NCBI GenBank assembly: GCA_951812645.1 | Contig: CATOSM010000001.1 | Coordinates: 599,560-663,559 of the forward strand | Direction of reading: 5' to 3' | Origin: an uncultured Candidatus Nitrosopumilus sp. | Lineage (GTDB): Archaea; Thermoproteota; Nitrososphaeria; Nitrososphaerales; Nitrosopumilaceae | Length of the DNA stretch: 64,000 nucleotides | Position numbers and translations under genes: made by a program | Part shown: one piece after another, positions 1 through 8,883 of the stretch | Position numbering within the stretch: position 1 is the first letter of the stretch | Layout: each line of letters opens with the position of its first letter | The notes under the pieces: model-generated | What the model was told of the DNA's origin: nothing | Seen by the model: only the letters and a program-made list of their open reading frames with translations | The model's database searches: none

Positions 1-183
1 GTAGTCAATAAGGAATACCAGGGCCAAAGAATAGGCGAGAAAATTATGAGATATTTGGTTGAAAAGGCAAAAAAACGTGGCTGTTACAAAACAATCTTAG
101 ATTGCACAGATGATGTTAAACCATTTTATGAGAAATTAGGGTTTAAACAAGTTGCAAATGAATTAAGGCTAGATAATAATTAA
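1..183 (+). CDS. GNAT-family N-acetyltransferase, C-terminal part (cut by window edge)
   Basis: Only the last 60 codons are present; the gene starts before base 1. The segment YQGQRIGEKIMRYL carries the Q-G-x-G-like acetyl-CoA pyrophosphate loop of the GNAT fold, and FYEKLGFK near the end is the usual C-terminal GNAT signature. The order and spacing resemble the glucosamine-6-phosphate acetyltransferase type, but the acceptor substrate cannot be deduced from this fragment. It converges on the next gene, and the two stop codons overlap by four bases. Confidence 0.8.
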   Translation, partial: VVNKEYQGQRIGEKIMRYLVEKAKKRGCYKTILDCTDDVKPFYEKLGFKQVANELRLDNN

Positions 184-620
184 AAATATTCCTTTTTTGG
201 GCGTCTCTTTCTTTCTTTTGTTAGATATGCACCCACGCCAATTACGGGAATTGATAAAATCATGAACAGTAATGGCACATATTTTACAACATCTGTAAGA
301 TAAGCATCATCAATATTTTCCAACATTAAATGGGAAACAGTCATGCCAGCTAACAAGATTATTCCACCCAGAATGATTAGTCCCCCAATAGGTTTTGAAC
401 CATATTGTCGTTTCATAATAAACGGAACGGCAGCTAAAATACCTGCAGGAGCAACGCCAATAGAAATGAATTGGAATATTTTTGGATCAGGATCAAATGT
501 AATTGTAAATTCTATAGCTTCAGGAACATCACTCATAAAATTATAAATCGAAATCATCTCGCCAGCAAACATGGCAAATAGTCCAACACTAGTTACTGCA
601 AGCCATTTTTCTATTGCCAT
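180..620 (-). CDS. Small integral membrane protein, unknown function
   Basis: A 146-residue protein with about four hydrophobic segments, near residues 5-25, 48-68, 76-98 and 112-132. The tail ends in a strongly basic cytoplasmic-type stretch (KERKRRPKKEYF). The loop after the first helix is acidic and probably external. I recognise no family motif. It is monocistronic, convergent with the acetyltransferase fragment, and separated by 41 bases from the next minus-strand gene. Confidence 0.65.
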   Translation of the reverse strand: MAIEKWLAVTSVGLFAMFAGEMISIYNFMSDVPEAIEFTITFDPDPKIFQFISIGVAPAGILAAVPFIMKRQYGSKPIGGLIILGGIILLAGMTVSHLMLENIDDAYLTDVVKYVPLLFMILSIPVIGVGAYLTKERKRRPKKEYF

Positions 621-661
621 GTCCTAACAAATCTGGATTGATAAATAAACCATTCAAAAAA

Positions 662-1678
662 TCACACGATGCCAACTAGGTTGGCTAATTCTTTCCTACA
701 AGCTGCACCAAGCTTTTCTGCTGCCTGTTCAGGAGAAATATCGTTAAGGAATATCCCATAGCCGCGTTCTAATCCAGACCAAGGTTTTGTGATAGGATAA
801 ATTTCAACATGCCAATGGATTTGTCTACTATTTTTCTTTTCAGGGGAAAGATGGAAAACCAGATTGTATGAAACATTCTTTACAGTTTTTGACAGACCGC
901 CAAGTGTTGCTCTTAGGATTAATGATAAATCGTTAATTTCTTTTTGAGTGATTTTTGAAAAGCTTGTAGTGTGTTTTTTTGGAGATATCCAAAACTCGTA
1001 AGGATATGAAGGAGACCAAGGGCAAAATGCGATAAAGCCTTCGGTTTGAAGCACTTGGCGAGGACCGCTAATTTCCTCATTTACTGTTTGACACATAGGA
1101 CAAACACCTTTTTCATTCAAAATTTTGTGAGACGCTTCTGCTTCAGTCTCAATTACAGGGGGAATAGTTGAAAAGGTGAGGAGGCTAAGATGAGGGTGAG
1201 GATTCGCATTACCAGCCAAGTCCCCATGGTCACCGTAAATTGAAACATAGGTTACACCTTTTTGAGTGTAGAGCCAACGTAGCCTATCTTGGACGACTAC
1301 CAGCACGTTTGACCACTGTTCAGTGTCTATAGTTGCAAAAGAATCTTTTTCATTTGGAGATGCAACTACAATGTAGTGATATCCATATGCAGGTTCACTG
1401 TAGAAAGGTTTGTCACTGTAAGAATTTTCAGTTTCAACGGATACTATGGGATTTTTACTTTCAAAAACACGAATAGCCCAATCTCTTACATATTCGTCTT
1501 CATTATCCTGAAGACGTTGCAACATACCATCTTTTGCAACAAGTGACAAAACAGAAGGGTTTGTCATGGATTCATTGCCAGGTGCAAACGGTGCTTTTTT
1601 AGGATCAATGACTTTGTCGTCTTTTTTTGCGACAATCATAAAACGCTCAGAAACATAATCTTTACGCATATCCCCCAT
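662..1678 (-). CDS. Galactose-1-phosphate uridylyltransferase-like (GalT/HIT superfamily) protein
   Basis: 338 residues, the usual length of GalT-family nucleotidyltransferases. The N-terminus has the FAPGNE segment typical of the family, a CPMC pair near residue 193 suits the structural metal site, and HWHVEIYP near residue 285 is the HxHxxxxP active-site motif of the branched HIT fold. Such enzymes move UMP or AMP between a nucleotide and a sugar phosphate; the actual sugar is not determined here. Two starts are possible: base 1678, or the ATG three codons later, which leaves MRKDYVSERF as N-terminus. It is probably transcribed alone. Confidence 0.75.
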   Translation of the reverse strand: MGDMRKDYVSERFMIVAKKDDKVIDPKKAPFAPGNESMTNPSVLSLVAKDGMLQRLQDNEDEYVRDWAIRVFESKNPIVSVETENSYSDKPFYSEPAYGYHYIVVASPNEKDSFATIDTEQWSNVLVVVQDRLRWLYTQKGVTYVSIYGDHGDLAGNANPHPHLSLLTFSTIPPVIETEAEASHKILNEKGVCPMCQTVNEEISGPRQVLQTEGFIAFCPWSPSYPYEFWISPKKHTTSFSKITQKEINDLSLILRATLGGLSKTVKNVSYNLVFHLSPEKKNSRQIHWHVEIYPITKPWSGLERGYGIFLNDISPEQAAEKLGAACRKELANLVGIV

Positions 1679-1926
1679 AATGGTTAATGGAAGTAAAATG
1701 TATGTTAAAACGTTTACTAAGATCCATTCAAATCAATTCTAAAAATAATTCGTCGTAACTTTTCCATAGAGTTAAGAAAAATAATTCTGCAAAGGATGAT
1801 TACAAAAGATAAGAAAACATCGGTGAACAAATGTTTTATTTTGATCGCAAATTTTGTTGCAAGATTTAAAGCAGAGCATCAGACTTGAAATAAGCAGGGA
1901 ATATTTTGGATAATTCTGATATTCAC

Positions 1927-3192
1927 ATGATCTATGTTCTTTTAGACGGAGTAGGAGATTTACCACACCCAGATTTAGATGGAAAAACACCGTTAGAGGC
2001 TGCAAACACTCCAACGTTAGACAAAATTGCCAGTAATGGGGCCATTGGTGAAGTAATATCAGTCGGAAAGGGCATTGCTCCTGAATCAGACATTGCAGTG
2101 TTCAACATGCTAGGATACAGATTCAAGCATGCAGACTATGCAGGACGTGGAGTAATTGAAGCAATAGGAATTGGAATTGATTTTAAAGATGGGGATTTGG
2201 CATTGCGGGGAAATTATTCCACATTAGATGAGAATGAAGTGATCATAGACAGAAGAGCGGGAAGGCACATTGAAAAAGAGGATGCAGACGGAGTTGCAAA
2301 AGAAATTGAAGAGAAAATTAAGCTATCAACACATGATGTCTCAGTAGTGGTGGCTCCAACAATAGGTCATAGGGTAACAGTTAGAATCAGAAAAAACAAC
2401 CAAAAATTATCTTCAAGAATTACCAACACAGACCCAGCTTATGCCAATATTGGGGGTATGGGGGTTGCAAAGGCAGTAGGCGACTTTTTGAAAATTGAGA
2501 AATGTTTACCGTTAGAAGATAGAGAGGATTCAAAGTTTACAGCAGATTTAGTAAATCAATTTTCAGAAGAATCAATCAAAGTAATGAAAAACAGTGAAAT
2601 AAATAAAAAAAGACAATCTGAGAATAAAAAGCAATTAAGTTGTATTTTGTTAAGAGATGCAGGAAACAAATATCCAGATGTAATTCCAATTAATGAAAAA
2701 TACAGCATGAACTTTTCATGTATAGTAGATATGCCAGTAGAGATTGGAATTTCAGAGGTTCTAAAAATGAAAGCATTTGAAGCAGGGGGCCTGACAGACT
2801 ATGAGGAAAAAGCAAGAGCGGCAGCAAAAGCAATGGAAACTCAAAATTCAATTTATGTTCATCTTAAAGGACCAGACGAGTTTGGTCACGACGGAGATGC
2901 AATAGGTAAAATGAAAAATATAGAAGAGATTGATCAAAGATTCTTCAAAACACTAGTAGATAATATTGATTCAAGTAAAGTAACCGTCATAATTTCTGCT
3001 GATCATTCAACACCATGTATCAACAAAGGACATAGCGATGATCCAGTGCCAGTTTTGGTGTCAGGGGATTTCATTAAAAAAGACGGAACGACCAGAATGA
3101 CAGAAGAGCAGGCAAAAAAAGGAAGCATAGGATTACTACAAGGTGCAGAAGTGGTTGAAAAATCCCTGGAACTAATTAAATCTCAAATCTAG
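1927..3192 (+). CDS. apgM: 2,3-bisphosphoglycerate-independent phosphoglycerate mutase, archaeal type
   Basis: Interconverts 3- and 2-phosphoglycerate in glycolysis/gluconeogenesis. The start of the protein, IYVLLDGVGDLPHPDL, is the metal-binding N-terminus of the alkaline-phosphatase fold, and SADHSTPC and KGHSDDPVPVL near the C-terminus are the second metal site of archaeal aPGAM. The frame is open back to a TTG at 1906. I prefer ATG 1927 because a weak TATA-like AATATTTT sits about 26 bases upstream and archaeal homologues usually begin close to the first beta strand. The last 17 bases overlap the convergent DUF309 gene. An autotroph would use it for gluconeogenesis, together with pgk at 30.8 kb. 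Confidence 0.9.
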   Translation: MIYVLLDGVGDLPHPDLDGKTPLEAANTPTLDKIASNGAIGEVISVGKGIAPESDIAVFNMLGYRFKHADYAGRGVIEAIGIGIDFKDGDLALRGNYSTLDENEVIIDRRAGRHIEKEDADGVAKEIEEKIKLSTHDVSVVVAPTIGHRVTVRIRKNNQKLSSRITNTDPAYANIGGMGVAKAVGDFLKIEKCLPLEDREDSKFTADLVNQFSEESIKVMKNSEINKKRQSENKKQLSCILLRDAGNKYPDVIPINEKYSMNFSCIVDMPVEIGISEVLKMKAFEAGGLTDYEEKARAAAKAMETQNSIYVHLKGPDEFGHDGDAIGKMKNIEEIDQRFFKTLVDNIDSSKVTVIISADHSTPCINKGHSDDPVPVLVSGDFIKKDGTTRMTEEQAKKGSIGLLQGAEVVEKSLELIKSQI

Positions 3193-3781
3193 TTAGCTTT
3201 TTTGCTTTCTGCATAGCAATAGAATTTTCTCTAATCATATCAACATCAATAGAATGATACGTGGAGGGGGAAGTGCCTAATTTCTCCAATGCTCTTCGCA
3301 GCATTCCAACACCAATACTCTCTTCATTTTCTTGTTCATGGGCAAATGCAACTGCGACTAAAATAATACCCTGTACTAGCTCTTTTTCTCGCCCATAGCA
3401 CTGATTCCAAACGCCTTCAAATGCTTCATGACATTCCCAAAATCTTTCATTGTTAAAATAAAATATTCCATCATCCAACCCTTGCTCTTTTTCGATAAAT
3501 TCCTCAACAACATGTCGCACATTGTCAATTTCACCAATAGGAGACAAGGTTTCAAGAAGAGCATCAAGATCTTCTTTTTCAGCAGCAACGTCAAATTCAA
3601 TAAATTTAGTGGCAACTCTAGCAAGACGTACAGAGAGATTCATGCCAGATGCAAGGTCACGTGCCTTGTGTGCAAGTTCCCTACAATTTTCAGGTGAATA
3701 TTTGTCATTTTTAAAATGTAGCAAATAGCGTTCCATAAGATAGTTCTGAAGGAATTTCTTAAATTTCTTCTGTAATTTCAA
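3176..3781 (-). CDS. DUF309 domain protein
   Basis: 201 residues. The central stretch GIFYFNNERFWECHEAFEGV contains the F-N-x-x-x-F-W-E-C-H-E-x-x-E signature of the DUF309 family, an all-helical fold of unknown biochemistry common in archaea and cyanobacteria. The N-terminal 100 residues are basic and helical and are not part of that domain. The gene overlaps the convergent apgM by 17 bases and stands back to back with the S24e gene, so its promoter lies in the short gap before 3819. Confidence 0.75.
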   Translation of the reverse strand: MKLQKKFKKFLQNYLMERYLLHFKNDKYSPENCRELAHKARDLASGMNLSVRLARVATKFIEFDVAAEKEDLDALLETLSPIGEIDNVRHVVEEFIEKEQGLDDGIFYFNNERFWECHEAFEGVWNQCYGREKELVQGIILVAVAFAHEQENEESIGVGMLRRALEKLGTSPSTYHSIDVDMIRENSIAMQKAKKLTRFEI

Positions 3782-3787
3782 TCAAGG

Positions 3788-3795
3788 TTTATATG
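3788..3795 (+). promoter_or_regulatory. TATA box of the S24e-S27ae operon
   Basis: TTTATATG centred about 27 bases before the ATG at 3819. This spacing places the transcription start at the start codon, so the mRNA would be leaderless. Confidence 0.65.
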
Positions 3796-3818
3796 AAATA
3801 TCTAGAGATTTTTGATAC

Positions 3819-4199
3819 ATGTCCATTATTGAGACAGTTACAGACGTCGACAATGCCTTCTTGTCACGAAGGGAATTAACATGTAATTTTGCAGGATTGG
3901 CTGGAAAACTCAAAAGTTTAGAGGCCACAGACATGATTACAAAAGAATTCAAACTTGACGGCAAAGTAGTAATTCCAATGAGATTGAAAACTCAGGTTGG
4001 TAAATCCTCGATAACAGGAACATTCTATGTTTATGACGACGAAGGATTAGCTAAGAAGCATATTAACCCAACAATATTTGCAAGATTAGAAAAAAGTAAA
4101 GCAAAGATTGCAGAGGCTGAAGCAGCAAAAGAGGCTGAAGAAACTCCTGCTGAGGTTAAAGCAGATGAAGAAACCAAAGAAGAGGAGAAATCTGAATAA
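3819..4199 (+). CDS. rps24e: 30S ribosomal protein S24e
   Basis: Small-subunit ribosomal protein shared by archaea and eukaryotes. Residues 1-100 match the S24e fold: FLSRRELTCNF near the start, and GTFYVYDDEGLAKKHINP, where YDD and the K-x-x-x-P ending are characteristic. After residue 100 comes an acidic, Ala/Glu/Lys-rich tail longer than in many archaeal homologues. The stop codon shares bases with the next start (TAATG), so S24e and S27ae are translationally coupled. Confidence 0.93.
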   Translation: MSIIETVTDVDNAFLSRRELTCNFAGLAGKLKSLEATDMITKEFKLDGKVVIPMRLKTQVGKSSITGTFYVYDDEGLAKKHINPTIFARLEKSKAKIAEAEAAKEAEETPAEVKADEETKEEEKSE

Positions 4200-4384
4200 T
4201 GCCCGTAGAGAAAAAAGGTAAAAAAGGATCTAGCCCAAGTATTGCATCATATTATAAAATGGAAGGAGACAAAACATCAAGAACAAGAAAAGTTTGTTCT
4301 AGATGTGGTAAAGGGACATTTATGGCACAACACAAAGACAGAAACACTTGTGGTAAATGTGGATTAACAGAATTTAAACAATAA
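4199..4384 (+). CDS. rps27ae: 30S ribosomal protein S27ae
   Basis: A 61-residue zinc-ribbon ribosomal protein. Two CxxC knuckles are visible (CSRCGKG and CGKCGL) separated by about 15 residues, with the YYKMEGDK stretch before them that is typical of archaeal S27ae. In eukaryotes the homologous domain is fused to ubiquitin; here it stands alone. It overlaps the S24e stop by one base. The downstream neighbour is convergent. Confidence 0.93.
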   Translation: MPVEKKGKKGSSPSIASYYKMEGDKTSRTRKVCSRCGKGTFMAQHKDRNTCGKCGLTEFKQ

Positions 4385-4389
4385 AAAAA

Positions 4390-4761
4390 CTATCTTAAAA
4401 TTTTAGAAAAACTTCCATTTTCATTATCCACATCATCATGCATTGGAAATCCAATATCAAGGACATCATTAAGAGCAGAGTCAACTTCTCCAACTTTGTA
4501 AGTACGTAAAAATTTAGAGTTAGATATGGAACGAATATATTTTTCAACGTTTTCAATTTTTAAAGTTAAATCAACAGAGAATCTCGATGCATCACATAAA
4601 ACATTAAATGCAATCCGGCCTTGAAAATTTTCGTTGATTATCAGTTTAACAGATTTTGCCCATTCATTTTCAAATTCCAGAGGAGATTTTTCAGGGTCAG
4701 GTACTGAAAAATATGAAAATAGTTTCACAGAAGACAAATACTGATTCAAACTAATTTTCAA
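4390..4761 (-). CDS. Conserved hypothetical protein
   Basis: 123 residues, no motif recognised. The sequence alternates short strands and helices (RIAFNVLCDASRFSVDLTL, then IENVEKYIRSI) with an acidic C-terminus and is probably a small soluble alpha/beta protein. It follows the HExxH gene by 10 bases on the same strand and looks like the last member of the dph6-srp54-pus10 run. Confidence 0.55.
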   Translation of the reverse strand: MKISLNQYLSSVKLFSYFSVPDPEKSPLEFENEWAKSVKLIINENFQGRIAFNVLCDASRFSVDLTLKIENVEKYIRSISNSKFLRTYKVGEVDSALNDVLDIGFPMHDDVDNENGSFSKILR

Positions 4762-4771
4762 TTACAGTACT

Positions 4772-5485
4772 CTAGTAAAGTCTTTTTTTATGAATTTTGG
4801 AGCTTTTTTCTTCTAATTGCTCCAGTCTTGAAACAAATGCAGGATCAAGTTTAATTTTAGATAAAGATTCAGCAGGCAGTTTTATTGTATTTGTATCCAA
4901 AGCGATGTTTGTTTTTGGAAGATTTCTATCCGCCCAAAATTTCATTACTTTGTCTTCAAGTTTAAAATCACGAAATCCAGCAGGGAATTTTTTAGTAATA
5001 TGATTCAGCAATGTGCGATCTTTGAAAACCACACGGGGTTCAAACAGTCTGGTTTCATCACTGTAAACATTTTCGAAAAGATTACCAGAAAGTTCATCTG
5101 ACAATAATTCCATTTTTGAAATTTTTCTCATCAAGTCTAAAAAATGTAAAAATTCATGAGCTAAAATTGCATGAATGGTTCCCTTAAGACCATATGCAAT
5201 TAGAGGAGCAGAAATTTGAATTACAACTTGAAATTTTTCTTCAAATAGAATAGGAATGGTTCTTGCAAATAAAATTCCAAATTCATAAGAATTAGAGCTA
5301 GATGCAGACAGCACTAAGGAAGGTTCTACATATGCTATAGGATATTGGATTCCAGATGCTTTTTCAATACGATTAATCCCAGCGATAGTGATTGGGAATC
5401 GTTTCATAGCTAAATCAAATACATCGTCAGGAATGATTCCTTTAGAGTGCGCGTCTTTGAAACGTACTAGTGGATCCAATATCAC
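4772..5485 (-). CDS. Putative zinc metallopeptidase-like protein (HEFLH motif)
   Basis: 237 residues without signal peptide or clear membrane segment. Residues around 110-117 read LAHEFLHFLDL, an HExxH zinc-protease helix preceded by small residues and followed by a hydrophobic face as in gluzincin/metzincin active sites. I cannot place the third zinc ligand; the region around DELSGNLFENVYSDETRLFEP supplies acidic candidates. The first half is mainly predicted beta strand. It is encoded between the small basic ORF and the hypothetical gene, downstream of pus10, so it may be co-expressed with tRNA modification and SRP genes. The functional call rests on one motif. Confidence 0.55.
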   Translation of the reverse strand: MILDPLVRFKDAHSKGIIPDDVFDLAMKRFPITIAGINRIEKASGIQYPIAYVEPSLVLSASSSNSYEFGILFARTIPILFEEKFQVVIQISAPLIAYGLKGTIHAILAHEFLHFLDLMRKISKMELLSDELSGNLFENVYSDETRLFEPRVVFKDRTLLNHITKKFPAGFRDFKLEDKVMKFWADRNLPKTNIALDTNTIKLPAESLSKIKLDPAFVSRLEQLEEKSSKIHKKRLY

Positions 5486-5521
5486 CCCTCGACAATTTTG
5501 AATGTAAAAAGGTTGATTAGA

Positions 5522-5614
5522 TCAGGAACGCGGTTTACCAGCTTTCTTTTTCTTGCGAGTATCGGCCCTTTGATCAGCATGTCTCATGTGTTTACCTTTT
5601 TTTCTCATCGGCAT
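5522..5614 (-). CDS. Very small basic protein (30 residues), candidate gene
   Basis: An ATG-started frame of 30 codons lies in the 170-base gap between pus10 and the HExxH gene. The product starts MPMRKKGKHMRHADQ and ends KKKKAGKPRS. It is extremely basic, with His and Arg in a patterned way reminiscent of tiny ribosome- or RNA-associated proteins such as L41e, although it is not obviously L41e itself. It is on the same strand as its neighbours, 41 bases after pus10. Without comparison to other genomes it could be a chance ORF, but its composition differs from random AT-rich sequence. Confidence 0.5.
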   Translation of the reverse strand: MPMRKKGKHMRHADQRADTRKKKKAGKPRS

Positions 5615-5655
5615 AAGGAATTACCTCACATAGTGCTAGTTAATTGTTGCCATCG

Positions 5656-6792
5656 CTATACTTCAATATCAATAAAATCAAATTCCTCACAGATGCATTC
5701 AACATCAAGAATTTGTGAAACCCCAGGAGCAACATCATCCCCCGTAACAAATCGTTTGAGGGGTAAACCACCTTCAGTCCTGACAAAAAGAGTAAACATG
5801 TTCTTAGAATTTTTCTTGTATTTTATCTCAAAAATTTTTTTCTCAGAACGTTTTCCAGATTTGTCATAAACTGTCACAGGTCCAATGGTAAGATCTTTTA
5901 ATTTTTTAAGATCTTTTGAAGTGACTTCAGAATTGGTAGATATTTTCATATTGATACTAGAAATGAATTTTATGGGTCTTTTTGGAGATTCATGCACAAG
6001 TTTTAGGCAAATAAGTTTAACAGAATCTAAAGAAATAGCAGATAATTTGGAATTTCTTTTTAGAGGATTTTGTATTTTTGCGAAAAAAGGTCTCCCACTA
6101 CCTAAAACTAAACTAGACTTATCCTCACCTCCAATCCAAGTAAATTTTACTGTAGTTCCACCAAATTTTTTAAAAAATAGCTTAGACAGCACACCTTCAA
6201 TACTATCAAATTCAGCGATACCGTGAAAGTCACACATTCTGCAGCCTTTGCCAGAGCAATTCTCACAAGGTTTTTGTTTTTGAGATAGGCCTCTCTCAGA
6301 TTTTACATATCTTCCATAAACAGTGATAGATTTTGAGCGTAATTGACAGGATTCGTCTTTTAAATTTAGCGTAAAAGTGATTTCAGGATCTACAGAATCA
6401 ATAATTTTTTTTGTTTTTTTAGAATATAATTTTCCCAATTCTTTTGTAACATCAGTTTTGATACTGTCAATTCCTTTTAGTTTGTATTGAGACCTAATAG
6501 AATCATCTCTGTCAATTACAGACGGTTTTAACATTGCACCAACATTGAAGGTTTTAAAAGAATGCTCTGAAGAAGCGTCAATCATTAATTTTAAAAAATA
6601 ACTTAAATTTGCAAATAGATTCTTACACACATGGCATTTTTCTACAGATTTTGGATTTAGCTTTTTACCAAGTAGTTTATTGGAAGAAAGACGCAGTTGT
6701 TTAGAAAATAGTCGACCTAAGCAATAATGACATAAATCGTATTTTTCAATAATTTTGCTCGATATAGGAATTATTTGTTGATAAGTAGACAT
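5656..6792 (-). CDS. pus10: tRNA pseudouridine synthase Pus10
   Basis: Archaeal Pus10 makes pseudouridine 54 and 55 in the T-loop of tRNA. The N-terminal THUMP-like half carries zinc-binding cysteine pairs at residues 21/24 and 53/56 (CHYCLGRLF, CHVC). A second zinc-finger-like set, CENCSGKGCRMC, lies near 176-187. The catalytic domain follows: GGEDKSSLVLGSGRPF near 221 holds the presumed catalytic Asp (224), and the C-terminal EGGLPLKRFVTGDDVAPGVS segment is strongly diagnostic. Length 378 is slightly short for the family. It lies 25 bases downstream of srp54. Confidence 0.9.
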   Translation of the reverse strand: MSTYQQIIPISSKIIEKYDLCHYCLGRLFSKQLRLSSNKLLGKKLNPKSVEKCHVCKNLFANLSYFLKLMIDASSEHSFKTFNVGAMLKPSVIDRDDSIRSQYKLKGIDSIKTDVTKELGKLYSKKTKKIIDSVDPEITFTLNLKDESCQLRSKSITVYGRYVKSERGLSQKQKPCENCSGKGCRMCDFHGIAEFDSIEGVLSKLFFKKFGGTTVKFTWIGGEDKSSLVLGSGRPFFAKIQNPLKRNSKLSAISLDSVKLICLKLVHESPKRPIKFISSINMKISTNSEVTSKDLKKLKDLTIGPVTVYDKSGKRSEKKIFEIKYKKNSKNMFTLFVRTEGGLPLKRFVTGDDVAPGVSQILDVECICEEFDFIDIEV

Positions 6793-6817
6793 GCTTATCT
6801 GAAATCCAAATCGGATA

Positions 6818-8146
6818 TCATCCCAGGCCCATTTTTCTAAGAGTTCCCTGCATTTGACGCCCCTTAGATGCCTTCATCATATTCTTAGAATTTTTATAAT
6901 TTTTAATTAATTCCTTGACTTCACTTTCAGGCCAACCAGAGCCGCGAGCAATTCTTTTGATTCTTGAAGAGCTCTTCAGCAGATCAGGATCTGCCTTCTC
7001 GTCTTTGTTCATACTTTGAATGATATACCGCCATTTTGAAACTCGACCCTCCATTTGACCGACTTGATCACCTTTGACCATTCCAGACAAACCAGGCATG
7101 CTGTCAAGCAATCCTTGTAGTGAACCAACTTTAGTAACTTCTTCAAGTTGATAAAAGAAATCATCCATATTCATTTTACCGCTTGAAATTCTTTTCATCC
7201 TAACATCATCACCTTCATTTTCTAATCGTTTAGCTAAATCCAACACAGCTTGAATGTCACCCATACCAAGTAATCTTCCAACAAATCTAGTTGGAGAAAA
7301 TTTTTCTAAATCATCTATTCGTTCACCAGTTCCGATGTACATTATTTGCGCACCAGTTGCAGCAGATGCTGCAAGTGCACCGCCACCTTTTGCAGAACTA
7401 TCTAGTTTTGTAATAATAACACCGCCAACAGGGATTGTTTTGTGAAAGGCTTCAGCCTGGTTGAAGCATTGTTGTCCAATAGTGCCGTCAATTACCAATA
7501 AAGCTAAATCAGGATCTGCTGCCTGATTGATTCTATCCATCTCTTCAAGTAAATCTTGTTCTTCTTTATGGCGACCGGCAGTATCAATTAGAATAACATC
7601 CAAAGTCTGTCCTGCAAAATGTTTTAAACCATTTTTTACAATATTAGGGGAATCTTTGTTATTCTCCTCACCGTAAACTTCAACATTTGATTTTTCACAC
7701 ATTGTTCTTAATTGAACTAATGCCCCAGGTCGGTAGGTATCTGCACCTACAACACCTACTTTGTATCCCTGTCCAGTCAAAAATTTGGCAAGTTTAGATG
7801 CTACCGTTGTTTTTCCACTACCCTGAATACCAAGTAAGATTATCTTATTTTGTTTACCAGGTTTAAAATCAAAATCAGATTCAGTGCCTAATAATTGCGA
7901 AAGTTCGTCATAGAGAATTTTTACAACGTGGTCTTTTCGAGAAAGGCCAGGTGGGGGGGTCTCATTTAGAGCACGTTCTTCCAAATGTTTGGTAATTTCA
8001 AGAACCAATCTAACATTTACATCAGACTGAAGTAAAGCTCTTTGAACGTCTTTTGATAATTCTTTGATTAATTCTTCATCAATCCCAGAGGATTTTACGA
8101 TTTTTTTTAGAGCATCCCCGAGACTTGTCTTAAGACCATCAAGCAT
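6818..8146 (-). CDS. srp54: Signal recognition particle GTPase SRP54
   Basis: GTPase that, with SRP RNA and SRP19, targets nascent membrane and secreted proteins to the translocon. Domains in order: helical N domain (1-90), G domain with P-loop GIQGSGKTT (106-114), DTAGRHK, and TKLDSSAKGGGAL, then a methionine-rich M domain from about 300 that binds SRP RNA. Length 442 is normal. It overlaps the upstream dph6 by eight bases, so the two are co-transcribed. The partner SRP19 gene is at 16.9 kb. Confidence 0.95.
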   Translation of the reverse strand: MLDGLKTSLGDALKKIVKSSGIDEELIKELSKDVQRALLQSDVNVRLVLEITKHLEERALNETPPPGLSRKDHVVKILYDELSQLLGTESDFDFKPGKQNKIILLGIQGSGKTTVASKLAKFLTGQGYKVGVVGADTYRPGALVQLRTMCEKSNVEVYGEENNKDSPNIVKNGLKHFAGQTLDVILIDTAGRHKEEQDLLEEMDRINQAADPDLALLVIDGTIGQQCFNQAEAFHKTIPVGGVIITKLDSSAKGGGALAASAATGAQIMYIGTGERIDDLEKFSPTRFVGRLLGMGDIQAVLDLAKRLENEGDDVRMKRISSGKMNMDDFFYQLEEVTKVGSLQGLLDSMPGLSGMVKGDQVGQMEGRVSKWRYIIQSMNKDEKADPDLLKSSSRIKRIARGSGWPESEVKELIKNYKNSKNMMKASKGRQMQGTLRKMGLG

Positions 8147-8828
8147 TGAGATTCAACCCCGCATCCACTATTTCAAACCTTCCTCTATAACCATCCCATT
8201 CTTTTTGAAATTTATTAATCTTGATCGAGCTACTGAAAAGAGGACAATTGATGACGAATGTTTCAGCCTCGCCGCCTTCGAAATTTAAGTTAAAAGCAAA
8301 TTTTTCAGAGAGGTGCTTTAACGATAAGATATCATATTTAGAAATAATTTTTCCAAGCCACGAATCATCCAACCCATCAGAAGAAACAGCTGTTAAAATA
8401 AATTCAAAGTTTGAATCAATCAGATCATTCATGTAAAGTTCAGGTTCAGCATCCCATAACGGAGAAATTACACTTAGATTTAATTTTGAACAGATTTTTT
8501 CAAAGTTATTTTTTTGAAATTTACTCTGTATTCCACCATGAACCAACCCCTCAATCTGAAATTGCGCAATTGCATCTTGTAACAAATTTTCAATTAAAGA
8601 TAATTCATCATCAGTTTGATCAGAATTGGAGTTAATAGTTAATTGGGGAATATTCATGGATTCGGATTGTAATCGAGTCCAAATCATGTTTGGATGATGT
8701 AACAAATGACTTTCGTCGGATTTAGGAAAAACACTCAACAGACATTTGGTTTCATGTCCCTGTTTTTTAGCAGCATGTATCGCATATGTGCTATCCTTAC
8801 CACCAGAAAAAAGGGAAGCCAATTTCAT
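8139..8828 (-). CDS. dph6: Diphthine-ammonia ligase-like ATP pyrophosphatase (Dph6 family)
   Basis: Likely performs the last, ATP-dependent amidation step making diphthamide on elongation factor 2. The N-terminus MKLASLFSGGKDSTYAIHAA contains the SGGKDS PP-loop of N-type ATP pyrophosphatases, and GGEAETFVINCP near residue 190 is the conserved C-terminal motif of the MJ0570/Dph6 family. Length 229 suits the archaeal form, which lacks the eukaryotic extension. It is first gene of the run dph6-srp54-pus10. Confidence 0.85.
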   Translation of the reverse strand: MKLASLFSGGKDSTYAIHAAKKQGHETKCLLSVFPKSDESHLLHHPNMIWTRLQSESMNIPQLTINSNSDQTDDELSLIENLLQDAIAQFQIEGLVHGGIQSKFQKNNFEKICSKLNLSVISPLWDAEPELYMNDLIDSNFEFILTAVSSDGLDDSWLGKIISKYDILSLKHLSEKFAFNLNFEGGEAETFVINCPLFSSSIKINKFQKEWDGYRGRFEIVDAGLNLNA

Positions 8829-8883
8829 AATCTAAAAAATACTCATTTCAACAAATTTTTTAAGTTTATGAGAAAGGGATGCC

